DNA from: Kaistella montana
Lineage (GTDB): Bacteria; Bacteroidota; Bacteroidia; Flavobacteriales; Weeksellaceae
Direction: 5' to 3'
Assembly (NCBI RefSeq): GCF_024436175.1
Contig: NZ_JANFQP010000004.1
Location: 1-64,000, forward strand
DNA length: 64,000 nucleotides
This document shows positions 36,158 through 44,546 of this stretch, piece after piece. The translations under genes were made by a program, and so were the position numbers. How positions within the stretch are numbered: position 1 is the first letter of the stretch; each line of letters opens with the position of its first letter. Below the pieces are notes generated by a model that searched no databases, was not told where the DNA came from, and saw nothing but the letters and a program-made list of their open reading frames with translations.

Positions 36158-36609
36158 AATTTTTGGTCATAATTTTTACGCTGATGTGCAATGTTATTTT
36201 TGCTCAAAACCTTAAAGAGCTGAGAAATTATTTAATTAAAGGTGAAAAATCTTCAGTTGCAGCAATACAATTGATTGAAAAGTCTGAGGCGCTTTTTAAA
36301 CAAAGTAAATTGCCTATCTATAAAGGTTTTTACAGTGTTGGACAATTTTTCATGGCGAAACACGCTGCCAATCCTTTTAAAAAATTATCCTATTTTAAAG
36401 AAGGAAAAAAAAGCTTAAATCATGCGATTAATAGCGATTCGAAAAATTTGGAATTGAGATTGTTCAGACTGATGACCCAAGAACAGGCACCAGCTTTTCT
36501 GAATTATACAGATAATATTAAAGAAGATCGGTCATTTATCTTGAAAAATTATGACAATGAAACGGACGAAGATTTGAAGATTTTCATTAAAAAATATTTA
36601 AAAAAATGA
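36154..36609 (+). CDS. Secreted protein of unknown function inside the carotenoid operon
   Basis: The 151-residue protein has a signal peptide (MKFLVIIFTLMCNVIFAQ) and a helical, lysine-rich mature part of about 130 residues (LIEKSEALFKQSKL, GKKSLNHAINSDSKNLELRLFRL), possibly TPR-like helical hairpins. I do not recognise a named family. It overlaps crtB by four bases at its start and crtZ by four bases at its stop, which implies translational coupling and a role linked to pigment production or placement. It should be periplasmic. Confidence 0.75.
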   Translation: MKFLVIIFTLMCNVIFAQNLKELRNYLIKGEKSSVAAIQLIEKSEALFKQSKLPIYKGFYSVGQFFMAKHAANPFKKLSYFKEGKKSLNHAINSDSKNLELRLFRLMTQEQAPAFLNYTDNIKEDRSFILKNYDNETDEDLKIFIKKYLKK

Positions 36610-37073
36610 TTCTATTATATTTGGCAATTACAGTGGTTACTTTTGTAGCAATGGAAGGCATTACCTGGCTGACACACAAATACATCATGCATGGATTTCT
36701 CGGCTGGTATTTTCACGAAGATCATCACCAACCTGGCTATCCACATGTTTTCGAAAAGAACGATTTTTTCTTTGTGGTTTTTGCTATTCCTTGTATGATT
36801 TTGTTTTATCTCGGTACTGTGGGCGGAATTACCTGGTTAGCATTTTTAGCAACGGGAGTTTTACTCTACGGAATTTGCTATTTTTTGGTCCATGATGTAC
36901 TGATACACCGAAGATTTAAATGGTTTGATAAAGTGGACCATTGGTACTTCCGAGGGTTGAGAAAAGGACATAAAATTCACCACAAACATTTAGGAAAAGA
37001 AGACGGTGAGTGTTTTGGAATGCTATACGTTCCCAAAAAATATTTTATTGAAGCCAGGAAAATGCGTAAATAG
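36606..37073 (+). CDS. crtZ: Beta-carotene hydroxylase
   Basis: CrtZ is a membrane di-iron enzyme that hydroxylates both rings of beta-carotene to give zeaxanthin. The 155-residue protein has the histidine clusters of the fatty-acid-hydroxylase fold: H24 and H29 in THKYIMHG, then H37, H40 and H41 in FHEDHHQ, and the later HDVLIHRRF and KGHKIHHKH groups. Four hydrophobic segments place it in the inner membrane. It is fourth in the rightward operon. Confidence 0.95.
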   Translation: MILLYLAITVVTFVAMEGITWLTHKYIMHGFLGWYFHEDHHQPGYPHVFEKNDFFFVVFAIPCMILFYLGTVGGITWLAFLATGVLLYGICYFLVHDVLIHRRFKWFDKVDHWYFRGLRKGHKIHHKHLGKEDGECFGMLYVPKKYFIEARKMRK

Positions 37074-37134
37074 TTGATCATGATGTTTTGTTGGACTTTT
37101 TACATTAATGATTAACGATTAACTAACCGTTATT

Positions 37135-37869
37135 ATGGAGAAATATTACTACATCCTTTTGAATATCGCGACATTTTCAGTGCCATTTTTTTTTAGTTTT
37201 GAAAAGAAGTGGATGCATTTTGCAAGATTTTGGAAACCATATTTTTTAGCAATTATCAGCGTTGGTTTATTCTTTATTATTTGGGATGTCTTCTTTGCAT
37301 ATTCCGATATTTGGGGTTTCAACGATCAATACTTATTAGGTTTTAGAATATTGAAATTGCCTGTAGAGGAATGGCTGTTCTTTCTTCTAATTCCTTATTC
37401 CAGTAATTTTATCCATTACTCACTGGAATATTTCTTTCCAAAATTACAGTTAAGTAAAATAGCTATCCAGATCATCAGCATCGCGCTACTAATTATTTCA
37501 TTGGGAGTTGTGCTGAGTAATTACGATAGATTGTACACCTTGTGCAGTTTCGGTTTATTTGCTTTGCTCATGTTGACCCAAATCATCTATCAATGGAAAT
37601 ATGCCCGACGTTTTTATCTAAGTTTTATCCTGATTTACCTGCCATTTTATTTTGTAAATGGTGCTTTGACGGGAAGTTATTCGGCAAATCCCGTAGTTTA
37701 TTATGATAATGCTGAAAATCTTGGAATTCGTGTGGGAACCATGCCACTGGAAGATTCTTTCTATTGCTTTTCGATGCTTTATAGCAGTGTATTGCTTTTT
37801 GAATTTTTAAAGAAAAAAATGAATTTAGATCAACCTATTAGAATCAATCATGGACATAAAAATAACTAA
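37135..37869 (+). CDS. crtY: Lycopene cyclase, fused CrtYcd-type
   Basis: The 244-residue integral membrane protein contains two copies of the lycopene-cyclase domain (TIGR03462 type): one around WDVFFAYSDIWGFNDQYLLG with PVEEWLFFLLIPY, the second around NPVVYYDNAENLGIRVGTMPLEDSFYCF. The PxE(E/D) motifs are the proposed acid-base sites. The fusion of both halves in a single protein gives the full cyclase that turns lycopene into beta-carotene. It starts 61 bases after crtZ, and its end overlaps the SRPBCC gene by 20 bases. Confidence 0.92.
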   Translation: MEKYYYILLNIATFSVPFFFSFEKKWMHFARFWKPYFLAIISVGLFFIIWDVFFAYSDIWGFNDQYLLGFRILKLPVEEWLFFLLIPYSSNFIHYSLEYFFPKLQLSKIAIQIISIALLIISLGVVLSNYDRLYTLCSFGLFALLMLTQIIYQWKYARRFYLSFILIYLPFYFVNGALTGSYSANPVVYYDNAENLGIRVGTMPLEDSFYCFSMLYSSVLLFEFLKKKMNLDQPIRINHGHKNN

Positions 37870-38341
37870 ACAATCCGGCATTTATACCTTGACTTCTAGA
37901 CAGGTTTTGCCAATGCCCCTGGAAAAAGCATGGGCATTTTTCTCTTTGCCGCAAAATTTAGACAAAATTACCCCAGATGATATGGCGTTTTCCATCACCA
38001 ATAATCCACCAAATTATACCTATCAGGGACAAATTATTACCTATAAAATAGGAGTTTTTCCTTTCATTAAAAATAATTGGGTAACGGAAATTACGCACCT
38101 GAAAGAAGGTGAGTTTTTTGTAGACGAACAACGTTTCGGGCCTTATGCGATGTGGCACCATGAACACCATTTTGAAGAACTACAAGATGGAAAAGTTCTG
38201 ATGACGGACATTGTTAATTTCAAATTGCCGATGGGATTTGTTGGCGATTTGGTTGCAGGATTTTTTGTGAAAAACAAAGTGAGAAAAATCTTTGAAAGCA
38301 GATTCAAAATTTTGGGAGACTTGTTTCCTGCTCACAGTTAG
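37850..38341 (+). CDS. SRPBCC family (START-like) protein
   Basis: The 163-residue protein is a START/Bet v 1-like lipid or hydrophobic-ligand binding fold: YTLTSRQVLPMPLEKAWAFFSLPQNLDKITPDDMAF at the N-terminus, a middle beta sheet with WVTEITHLKEGEFFVDEQRFGPY, WHHEHHFEEL, and the long C-terminal helix VRKIFESRFKILGDLF. SRPBCC proteins recur beside TIGR01777 epimerases and photolyases in light-responsive clusters. The start overlaps the cyclase gene by 20 bases and the photolyase begins 43 bases later. Confidence 0.88.
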   Translation: MDIKITKQSGIYTLTSRQVLPMPLEKAWAFFSLPQNLDKITPDDMAFSITNNPPNYTYQGQIITYKIGVFPFIKNNWVTEITHLKEGEFFVDEQRFGPYAMWHHEHHFEELQDGKVLMTDIVNFKLPMGFVGDLVAGFFVKNKVRKIFESRFKILGDLFPAHS

Positions 38342-38384
38342 TAAGCGCACGGCATACCACCATTTTTAAAATATAGTTTTAATA

Positions 38385-39680
38385 ATGAAAATTAATATAT
38401 TCTGGTTTAGAAGAGATTTACGATTGAATGATAATCATGGGCTGTATCAGGCATTATCTGAAGATTTAAAAGTAGTTCCCATTTTCATCTTCGATCAGCA
38501 AATTCTAACTCAACTTTCCGATAAGAAAGACAAGCGCGTTCAATTTATTTACCAGGCAATTGAGAGGTTAAACAGGAAGTTAGCAAAGGTGGCTTCTGGA
38601 ATAGATCTGTATTATGGCAATCCAAAGGAAGTTTTCGAAAAAATTATTAAAAAATATGATGTTCATTCCGTTTTCACCAACGAAGATTACGAACCTTATG
38701 CCCGGAGAAGAGATGAACAAATTCGTGAATTTCTACACGCAGAAAGCATTGAATTTATAACTTTTAAAGATCAAGTTATTTTCGCACCACAGGAAGTTTT
38801 AAAGAAAGATGGGCAGCCGTTTCAAGTGTACAGCCCGTATGCTAAACAATGGGAATCTCAGTTACCTGAAAATTTAGAAGAGTATAAATCAGAAGATTTA
38901 TTAGATCATTTTTTTCAATTTACACCAAATCCTCTGACTCTGAAAGATATTGGTTTTGAAAATGCAGGAGAAATTTTTCAAAAGCCCAATTTAAGTGAGG
39001 AATTACTGAAGCAATATGGTGCAAAAAGAAATTTCCCCGCAGCAGGTGCAACTTCACAAGTGTCAGTCCACTTAAGGTTTGGAACAGTGGGAATCCGAAA
39101 ATTAGTGAATTATGCCCGGAAAAACAGTAATAAATTCCTTCGGGAATTAATTTGGAGAGAATTTTTTATGATGTTGCTCTATCATTTTCCACACACTGTC
39201 ACCAAATCCTTCAAGCCTAAATATGATCAGGTGAAATGGGAGTTCGACGATGATAAATTTAAAAAATGGTGCGAAGGAAGAACAGGTTTTCCACTTGTGG
39301 ATGCGGGCATGAGAGAGCTTAATGAAACTGGTTTCATGCACAACCGAGTTCGCATGCTCGCAGCAAGTTTTTTAATCAAAGATTTGCATATAGATTGGAA
39401 AATCGGGGAGGCATACTTTGCCAATAAATTGTTGGATTATGATCAGGCGCAAAATGTTGGAAATTGGCAATGGGTAGCAGGTTCAGGTGCAGATGGTTCA
39501 CCATATTTTAGAGTTTTTAATCCATATCTTCAACAGGAGAAATTTGATAAAAATTTTACATACATAAAAAAATGGATTCCCGAATTTGGAACAGCAGCGT
39601 ATCCATTGGAAATGGTTAACCACGATGAGGAAAGAAAAAAAGCCATCGAGTACTATAAAGATGCGTTAAACAGTGATTGA
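38385..39680 (+). CDS. phrB: Deoxyribodipyrimidine photolyase / cryptochrome family
   Basis: The 431-residue protein repairs UV pyrimidine dimers using blue light. It starts with INIFWFRRDLRLNDNHGLYQAL (antenna domain), and the FAD domain contains ELIWREFFMMLLYHFP, GRTGFPLVDAGMRELNETGFMHNR and QNVGNWQWVAGSGADGSPYFRVFNP, the FAD-contacting and thymine-dimer pocket of class I CPD photolyases. It is the last gene of the carotenoid operon. A purely signalling role as a cryptochrome cannot be excluded by sequence alone. Confidence 0.92.
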   Translation: MKINIFWFRRDLRLNDNHGLYQALSEDLKVVPIFIFDQQILTQLSDKKDKRVQFIYQAIERLNRKLAKVASGIDLYYGNPKEVFEKIIKKYDVHSVFTNEDYEPYARRRDEQIREFLHAESIEFITFKDQVIFAPQEVLKKDGQPFQVYSPYAKQWESQLPENLEEYKSEDLLDHFFQFTPNPLTLKDIGFENAGEIFQKPNLSEELLKQYGAKRNFPAAGATSQVSVHLRFGTVGIRKLVNYARKNSNKFLRELIWREFFMMLLYHFPHTVTKSFKPKYDQVKWEFDDDKFKKWCEGRTGFPLVDAGMRELNETGFMHNRVRMLAASFLIKDLHIDWKIGEAYFANKLLDYDQAQNVGNWQWVAGSGADGSPYFRVFNPYLQQEKFDKNFTYIKKWIPEFGTAAYPLEMVNHDEERKKAIEYYKDALNSD

Positions 39681-39702
39681 AATACTCATGTATTAAAATC
39701 CA

Positions 39703-40203
39703 TCAGTACTTTATCGATACAATTTCAAATTGCTTTTCCGCTTTGCCCAATTTCAATGTTACGCGATCGCCGACCTTTCTGTCCATAAAGATTTTCGCAA
39801 TAGGAGAGATAAAAGCTATTTTTCCTTCTGCAACATTTGCCTCATCGACGCCGACGATTTGATAATGCTGGACTTTGGGATCGGAATCAACCGTAAAGTA
39901 CACTTCAGCACCGAACCTAACTATATTTTTTGGCTGTTTGGCAAGGTTAGCAATTTTCGCAGACGAAATTCGATCGAGTAACAATTGCAATTTCGCATTG
40001 ATTAAATTTACGGCAATGCGATTTTCATTTTCGTCCGAAATTAAGGTATTGTCGCGCTCGTGAATCATTTGATCACGTTCGGCAAGTAACTGAGCGTATC
40101 CGATCTCTGTAACGAAGTTTACCGTACCGGGCGGTAAATCGGCACGCGGCGGAATCAGCGGAATTTCCTCCTGATCACCCTCTTTCACAAATCCTCTACT
40201 CAT
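39703..40203 (-). CDS. GreA/GreB-family transcription elongation factor
   Basis: The 166-residue protein has a proline-rich N-terminal extension (EEIPLIPPRADLPPGTVNFVTEIGY), a coiled-coil region with the NLINAKLQLLLDRISSAK segment, and a C-terminal FKBP-like domain ending VGDRVTLKLGKAEKQFEIVSI. The coiled-coil tip reads ENENRIAVNLINAK and lacks the strict DLSENAEY sequence of canonical GreA, so cleavage activity is uncertain. This is a second Gre-type protein besides greA at 12492. Confidence 0.85.
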   Translation of the reverse strand: MSRGFVKEGDQEEIPLIPPRADLPPGTVNFVTEIGYAQLLAERDQMIHERDNTLISDENENRIAVNLINAKLQLLLDRISSAKIANLAKQPKNIVRFGAEVYFTVDSDPKVQHYQIVGVDEANVAEGKIAFISPIAKIFMDRKVGDRVTLKLGKAEKQFEIVSIKY

Positions 40204-40515
40204 ATATTCCAGTTATACATTTATTCCGTTACACTTAAAATTATTGATATGTTTTGAGTTTAAAACTACCAGATAAACACAAGCTTTTTAAGGCTATAAA
40301 GGTTGAAAACCTGTTCCGAAAGCACTTAACTACAAATCACGCACCGCAGCCAACAGCCGTAAAGACGCCATTGCTTCATGGTCTTTGTTGTAAATATACA
40401 TTTTTTAAGTCACTTAGCCGTTCTTCAGACGCAAGCTTAAAATATTTACAAAATGCACAATTATTTTTCGCACCGCCACTCAAGCAGCATCTCTGTCTGT
40501 ACTTTGATAACTTTT
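40204..40515. other. Intergenic region without a recognised gene
   Basis: About 310 bases separate the leftward Gre-factor gene from the end of the leftward Crp/Fnr gene. I find no frame with the marks of a real gene: the longest plus-strand frame (92 codons) has no similarity I recognise and no promoter box. The part beside the Gre gene presumably contains that gene's promoter. Confidence 0.5.
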
Positions 40516-41076
40516 CTAAACCTCACTTCTGATCCTACTCAAAGTTTCCTGAGAAATACCAAGATAGGAAGCTATCATCCCAAGAGGTGCACGCAAAAGG
40601 ATATCAGAATTATCTTCTAAAAGCTGAATATATTTTTCCTTTGCCGTCATATACTGCAAGGAATTGATGCGCCTTTCCATATTCGTCATCAGAAGTCCTA
40701 AAACGCGGCGGCTGAAATTGGCTATGGTGAGCGAAGTTTCGCAGAGTTCTTCCATTTTAGAGTAACGGAAAAAGACAATCTCACTGTCTTCTATGGCTTC
40801 AATGGAATGCCGTGCCGGAATTCTCTCAAAAATGGTGTCTTTATTGGCGAGAATGCTGTTTTCGGGGTAAAAATTGGTGGTGATGTCTTTTCCTTTTTCA
40901 AAATAAAACGAGCGCAGAAGCCCTTTTTCTACAAAATACACCTTGCGGTTTAAAGTGTGTTGATCGCTGATAATGGTTCCTTTTTTTACAGATATTTTTT
41001 CGGTCTGGGTGTTCAGAAAACTGCGGATATCATCGTCGATGGTAATGTAGGTGGCAAGGATTTCGGGAAAAGTCAT
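40516..41076 (-). CDS. Crp/Fnr-family transcriptional regulator
   Basis: The 186-residue protein has an N-terminal cyclic-nucleotide-binding-type barrel (KKGTIISDQHTLNRKVYFVEKGLLRSFYFEKGKDITTNFY) and a C-terminal HTH with APLGMIASYLGISQETLSRIRSEV. There are no Fnr-type cysteine clusters, so it is of the short, Bacteroidota-specific Crp-like type with unknown ligand. It lies downstream of the hydrolase gene on the same strand but beyond a terminator-like hairpin, so it is probably its own unit or a readthrough partner. Confidence 0.85.
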   Translation of the reverse strand: MTFPEILATYITIDDDIRSFLNTQTEKISVKKGTIISDQHTLNRKVYFVEKGLLRSFYFEKGKDITTNFYPENSILANKDTIFERIPARHSIEAIEDSEIVFFRYSKMEELCETSLTIANFSRRVLGLLMTNMERRINSLQYMTAKEKYIQLLEDNSDILLRAPLGMIASYLGISQETLSRIRSEV

Positions 41077-41102
41077 TAGGTTTCAATTTGTACAAAAATA
41101 AA

Positions 41103-41130
41103 AATAATGCCCCAAAAATGAGGCATTATT
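41103..41130 (-). terminator. Terminator after the efflux/hydrolase operon
   Basis: AATAATGCC (41103-41111) and GGCATTATT (41122-41130) form a 9-bp stem with a 10-base loop; on the minus strand it is followed by T-rich sequence. It separates the hydrolase operon from the Crp/Fnr gene. Confidence 0.7.
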
Positions 41131-41157
41131 CACTAACTAAACATTAAAAATAAACTA

Positions 41158-42153
41158 TTAAAAATTAATCTTCTGTAGCCAACTGAAAAGCTCGTTGTAC
41201 ACTTTTGCGCGCACCGGTTTTTTGGAAAGCACCAAATCGTGAATGCCGCCTTTAACGGGAATTATCGTGACATTCCCCTTAAAATTTTCAGCATTTTTAT
41301 GAATATCCTTCACGTTCAGGATGATATCGGTAGAAGTCACTTCCTCATTCCAGACTTTTTGATAGCCCGATTTTTCTGAATGCATCACCAATACCGGAAC
41401 CTTGAGTTCTGCGTTGCGGATGTCTTTCTGTGCACGGTGAATAGCTCGGATAAAGCCAAAATTCACTTTCCCGTTGGCATTGGGTTTCAGTTTTAAATCA
41501 TAATTCCATTCGCCCTTGAAATTTTTATGTAGGCTTTCACCGTAGAAAGTGGAAAATCCACCGCCAATTTTCGTGTCAGGATGATGTTTTCCCAAACCAC
41601 TGATGATAGGAACCCCAATTTTTTGCGCCAGAAACCCCATATTGAAATCATAAAAGGGACTGTTAACCCAAAGTCCGGCAATGTTCGGATTTTCAGGGTG
41701 ATATTTCATATACCGTGTCGTAATCAAGCCGCCGGTTGAATGCCCTGCCAACAGAATTTTGTTATGATTTTCAGCAGCAATGATTTTTAAAGCTTCATCG
41801 ATTTCGGCATTGTATTCGTCCAGGTTTCTGACATTATTAAAAGTTTGATGCGGCAGATACGAACGCCCATATTTTCTTAAATCCAAAGCATAAAAGTCAA
41901 ACCCCTTTTCATTGAATCTTTCGGCCATTTCTTTCTGAAAAAAATAATCGTTAAACCCGTGAATATACAACACAGCTTTATGGGTAGGACTTGCCGCTTT
42001 TTTGCGGATGACTGTTGCGGTAACTTTCCCTTCATAATCGTTGGGAAAATTCAATGTTTTCTGCTCAAAACCGTTTCCCAAAATATTCGGCGTATATTCC
42101 TGCGAAAAGAAAAATCCCGAAAGGAAAATCAGCAGTAAAAAGTTCTTTTTCAT
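41158..42153 (-). CDS. Secreted alpha/beta hydrolase (lysophospholipase-like)
   Basis: I start the protein at the ATG at 42153, because it gives a signal peptide (MKKNFLLLIFLSGFFFSQEY); a longer frame opens 57 bases upstream. The roughly 331 residues contain AVLYIHGFNDYFF, the nucleophile elbow LAGHSTGGLITTRY, an Asp region VLVMHSEKSGYQ and the catalytic His in KGGIHDLVL. It resembles monoacylglycerol lipase or serine aminopeptidase S33 hydrolases. It should be periplasmic or exported. It lies 122 bases downstream of the permease gene. Confidence 0.83.
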   Translation of the reverse strand: MKKNFLLLIFLSGFFFSQEYTPNILGNGFEQKTLNFPNDYEGKVTATVIRKKAASPTHKAVLYIHGFNDYFFQKEMAERFNEKGFDFYALDLRKYGRSYLPHQTFNNVRNLDEYNAEIDEALKIIAAENHNKILLAGHSTGGLITTRYMKYHPENPNIAGLWVNSPFYDFNMGFLAQKIGVPIISGLGKHHPDTKIGGGFSTFYGESLHKNFKGEWNYDLKLKPNANGKVNFGFIRAIHRAQKDIRNAELKVPVLVMHSEKSGYQKVWNEEVTSTDIILNVKDIHKNAENFKGNVTIIPVKGGIHDLVLSKKPVRAKVYNELFSWLQKINF

Positions 42154-42275
42154 TGTCCTGTTGTTTGTTAACGCAAAGTTCGGGCTTTCTTTGAAATTTG
42201 GCTTTGACATTTATCAAAAAAACGTCCGGAAATTGCTTCCCGGACGAACAAACAAACTATAAAGAAATGAAAACT

Positions 42276-43529
42276 TTATATTTCTTGCGGTGTTGAGCCG
42301 TTTTCGTTGAGGTTATTTTCTGATTCTGTAATTTCATCAAAATCATCGCTTTCATCATCTTCTGAAATATGGTATTTTTTGTAGAGTGAATTGATTTTAA
42401 TTTTAAGCGCAATCCAGCCTAATACAAAATACACTAACGCCAAAATCAAAAGATGGATGAAGTATTTTTGGGTTAAATAATCTGAACCACGCTCCACAAC
42501 CATTATTTTCAATGCCTCCAGATAAGGGGTTAAGGGAATAATGGAATTGAAATACTGCACAAACTGAGGCATCGCCGACGTTGGCCACGTAAATCCACTT
42601 ACAATGAACGCCGGAGAAGCTATCACCATCAGATATTGTGTCGCCTTCAGCGCATCAGGAACCAAAATACTGAACAGCACGCCCAAATTGGTTGATGCCA
42701 CCACGAAAACTGCGGTAAGCAGGAAAAAGTTGGGCACATTTACCGGTGACGGAATTTTAAAATATAGGCTGCATAGGTAGAAAAACAGGATATTGAAATT
42801 GGCAAAAACCCACACCGGAAGGCATTTTATCGCCATCACCAAAATCGCATATTTGTGTTTTCCGGCAAAATCACGTTTAAAACTGTCGCGCTTGAATTCC
42901 TCAGCAAAAGTCACTGCCATTGCCATCAAAATCACCTGCTGCAGTACCACCGCCATCATCGCGGGCCACATAAAAATCAGGTAATTGCTCGTGGTGTTGA
43001 ACAGCGTGATGTAATTGGCTTTAAACGGTTCGTACTGGGTTTTCGCAATTTCTGCATTCATGCCCTTTTTCTGCAACGCCTTAATCTCTGCACCTGCCGA
43101 AAATGTTCCCAGGATCTGCTGAATGGCTTTCGTAGCAAAATTTGCTGTGAGGACATTTGACGTGTTGACGTAAACCGTAATTTCCGGATATTTTTTCTGA
43201 AGCATCTGTGCCTCAAACCGCTCCGGAATGATGACAACGGCGGCCGCTTCGGTTTTAATGACCTCGTCTTTCAGGGGAGCCGGCTCATCGATATAATTCA
43301 GGACCTTTATGGTGTGATTATCCTCAAACATTTGGGTTACCTGGTCGGAAAGCGGTGTTTTATCGTGGTTGATGACGATTACCGGAATATTTTCAACCTT
43401 ACCTTTTTTATACGTGAAACCGATGAGCAATGCGTAGAATGCCGGTGCCATAAAAAACACCGAAAGCATGGTTTTATTGGTAAAAAAGAGCCGGAATTCT
43501 CTTCTCAGTAAATATGTTAACTGTTTCAT
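42276..43529 (-). CDS. ABC-2 type permease of a drug-efflux system
   Basis: The 417-residue inner-membrane protein has one N-terminal helix (LFFTNKTMLSVFFMAPAFYALLIGF), a periplasmic loop of about 150 residues with the YhgE/YbhR-like VENIPVIVINHDKTPLSDQVTQ segment, then five C-terminal helices with MWPAMMAVVLQQVILMAMAV and FIVSGFTWPTSAMP. It matches the YbhR/YbhS/ABC-2 group that works with an HlyD adaptor and an ATPase. No ATPase gene is present in this operon, so its power source must come from elsewhere. The C-terminal tail is acidic. Confidence 0.85.
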   Translation of the reverse strand: MKQLTYLLRREFRLFFTNKTMLSVFFMAPAFYALLIGFTYKKGKVENIPVIVINHDKTPLSDQVTQMFEDNHTIKVLNYIDEPAPLKDEVIKTEAAAVVIIPERFEAQMLQKKYPEITVYVNTSNVLTANFATKAIQQILGTFSAGAEIKALQKKGMNAEIAKTQYEPFKANYITLFNTTSNYLIFMWPAMMAVVLQQVILMAMAVTFAEEFKRDSFKRDFAGKHKYAILVMAIKCLPVWVFANFNILFFYLCSLYFKIPSPVNVPNFFLLTAVFVVASTNLGVLFSILVPDALKATQYLMVIASPAFIVSGFTWPTSAMPQFVQYFNSIIPLTPYLEALKIMVVERGSDYLTQKYFIHLLILALVYFVLGWIALKIKINSLYKKYHISEDDESDDFDEITESENNLNENGSTPQEI

Positions 43530-43556
43530 TTTTAATAGAATAAAAATTTCGTCACT

Positions 43557-44513
43557 TTATTTTAAAACCACATTGGAGTTCACCAGAATATTACCCAACT
43601 GGGCCCGATTATCTGGAATTACTTTAATCTCATAAACTGCATCTTCAGGATTATAATCCGGAAATGCCGTCGTAATATCGGCGTATTTTGCCAGTTGTTT
43701 GATGGAAACAATACGCCCGGTAATTTCTTTTTGGTTGTAATTCACCACCATCTTTACGGTTTTCCCTTTTTCATAAGCTGAAATTTTACTTTCCGGAACG
43801 GTGAATCTGAAATAAGTCGTGTCCGGAATATAGCCTGAAAAAAGCGCAAAACCGGCGGTCGCGAGTTCTCCTTTGTTCAAAGAAACTGTTTCGATTTCCA
43901 TATCGTTCGTAGCGATCACATATCTTTCAGAATAAGCCACATTCGCTTCCTGCAGTGCACCCATTGCCTGATTCGCCTGTCCTTCCGCCATTTCTATTTT
44001 TTCATAACGCGTACCGATCTGAACGTCGTGGAGTTCGGCATTTGCAGCATCCAACTGTGCTTTGGCTCCCTGATATTTCGCAAAGGCTTCATCATAATTC
44101 TGTGGCGAAAGCAGGCTGTCGCGGTACATATTTCTTGCCCTGCTGTAGGCTTTCTGCGCATATTGGTACTGCTCCTGAAGCCCTTTCTGTTTGGCTCTCA
44201 ACTGTCGCATTTGGTCGGCGGTGGCACCGTTTCTTGCCATTTGAGCCTGTGCCTTGGCTGCGGAAGTTGCACCCTTTGCCTGTGCGATTTTTGCAGAAAC
44301 CTCAGGTACATCCAGTTTTGCAAGCGTATCACCGGCTTTTACAGTTTGCCCTTCATCCACATAAATTTCCAGGATTCGGCCGGTTACTTTTGGTGAAAAA
44401 GTGACGAGTTCTTTTCTCGTTTTACCTTCAATGGCGCGTTCTGCGGGCTTGTCGCTGCAATTGACCAAAGTTAACAGGGTAAGAACAGAAAGTATTTTTA
44501 ATGTAGATTTCAT
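43557..44513 (-). CDS. HlyD-family periplasmic adaptor protein
   Basis: The 318-residue protein has a signal peptide with lipobox-like LTLVNCSDKP (Cys19) and the HlyD order: KVTGRILEIYVDEGQTVKAGDTLAKLDVPEV (half lipoyl motif), an alpha-hairpin of about 100 residues with AKAQAQMARNG and QLDAANAELHDVQ, the second lipoyl half, and a barrel domain. It should bridge the inner-membrane permease to the TolC channel. The gene lies 27 bases after the permease start in the minus-strand sense. Local G+C is clearly above that of the surrounding genes. Confidence 0.88.
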   Translation of the reverse strand: MKSTLKILSVLTLLTLVNCSDKPAERAIEGKTRKELVTFSPKVTGRILEIYVDEGQTVKAGDTLAKLDVPEVSAKIAQAKGATSAAKAQAQMARNGATADQMRQLRAKQKGLQEQYQYAQKAYSRARNMYRDSLLSPQNYDEAFAKYQGAKAQLDAANAELHDVQIGTRYEKIEMAEGQANQAMGALQEANVAYSERYVIATNDMEIETVSLNKGELATAGFALFSGYIPDTTYFRFTVPESKISAYEKGKTVKMVVNYNQKEITGRIVSIKQLAKYADITTAFPDYNPEDAVYEIKVIPDNRAQLGNILVNSNVVLK

Positions 44514-44546
44514 TTCGTTTGTTTGTTTTTTAATTTTTTTAAATAA

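Noticed and set aside
37074-37134. AACG...CGTT inverted repeat between crtZ and the lycopene cyclase gene
   Set aside because: The arms are only 4-5 bases, with no T-tract and no -7 box, so neither a terminator nor an operator can be supported.
40254-40532. A 92-codon plus-strand frame in the gap before the Crp/Fnr gene
   Set aside because: It overlaps the 3' end of the Crp/Fnr gene, has no promoter box, and its sequence shows no domain or compositional sign of a real protein.
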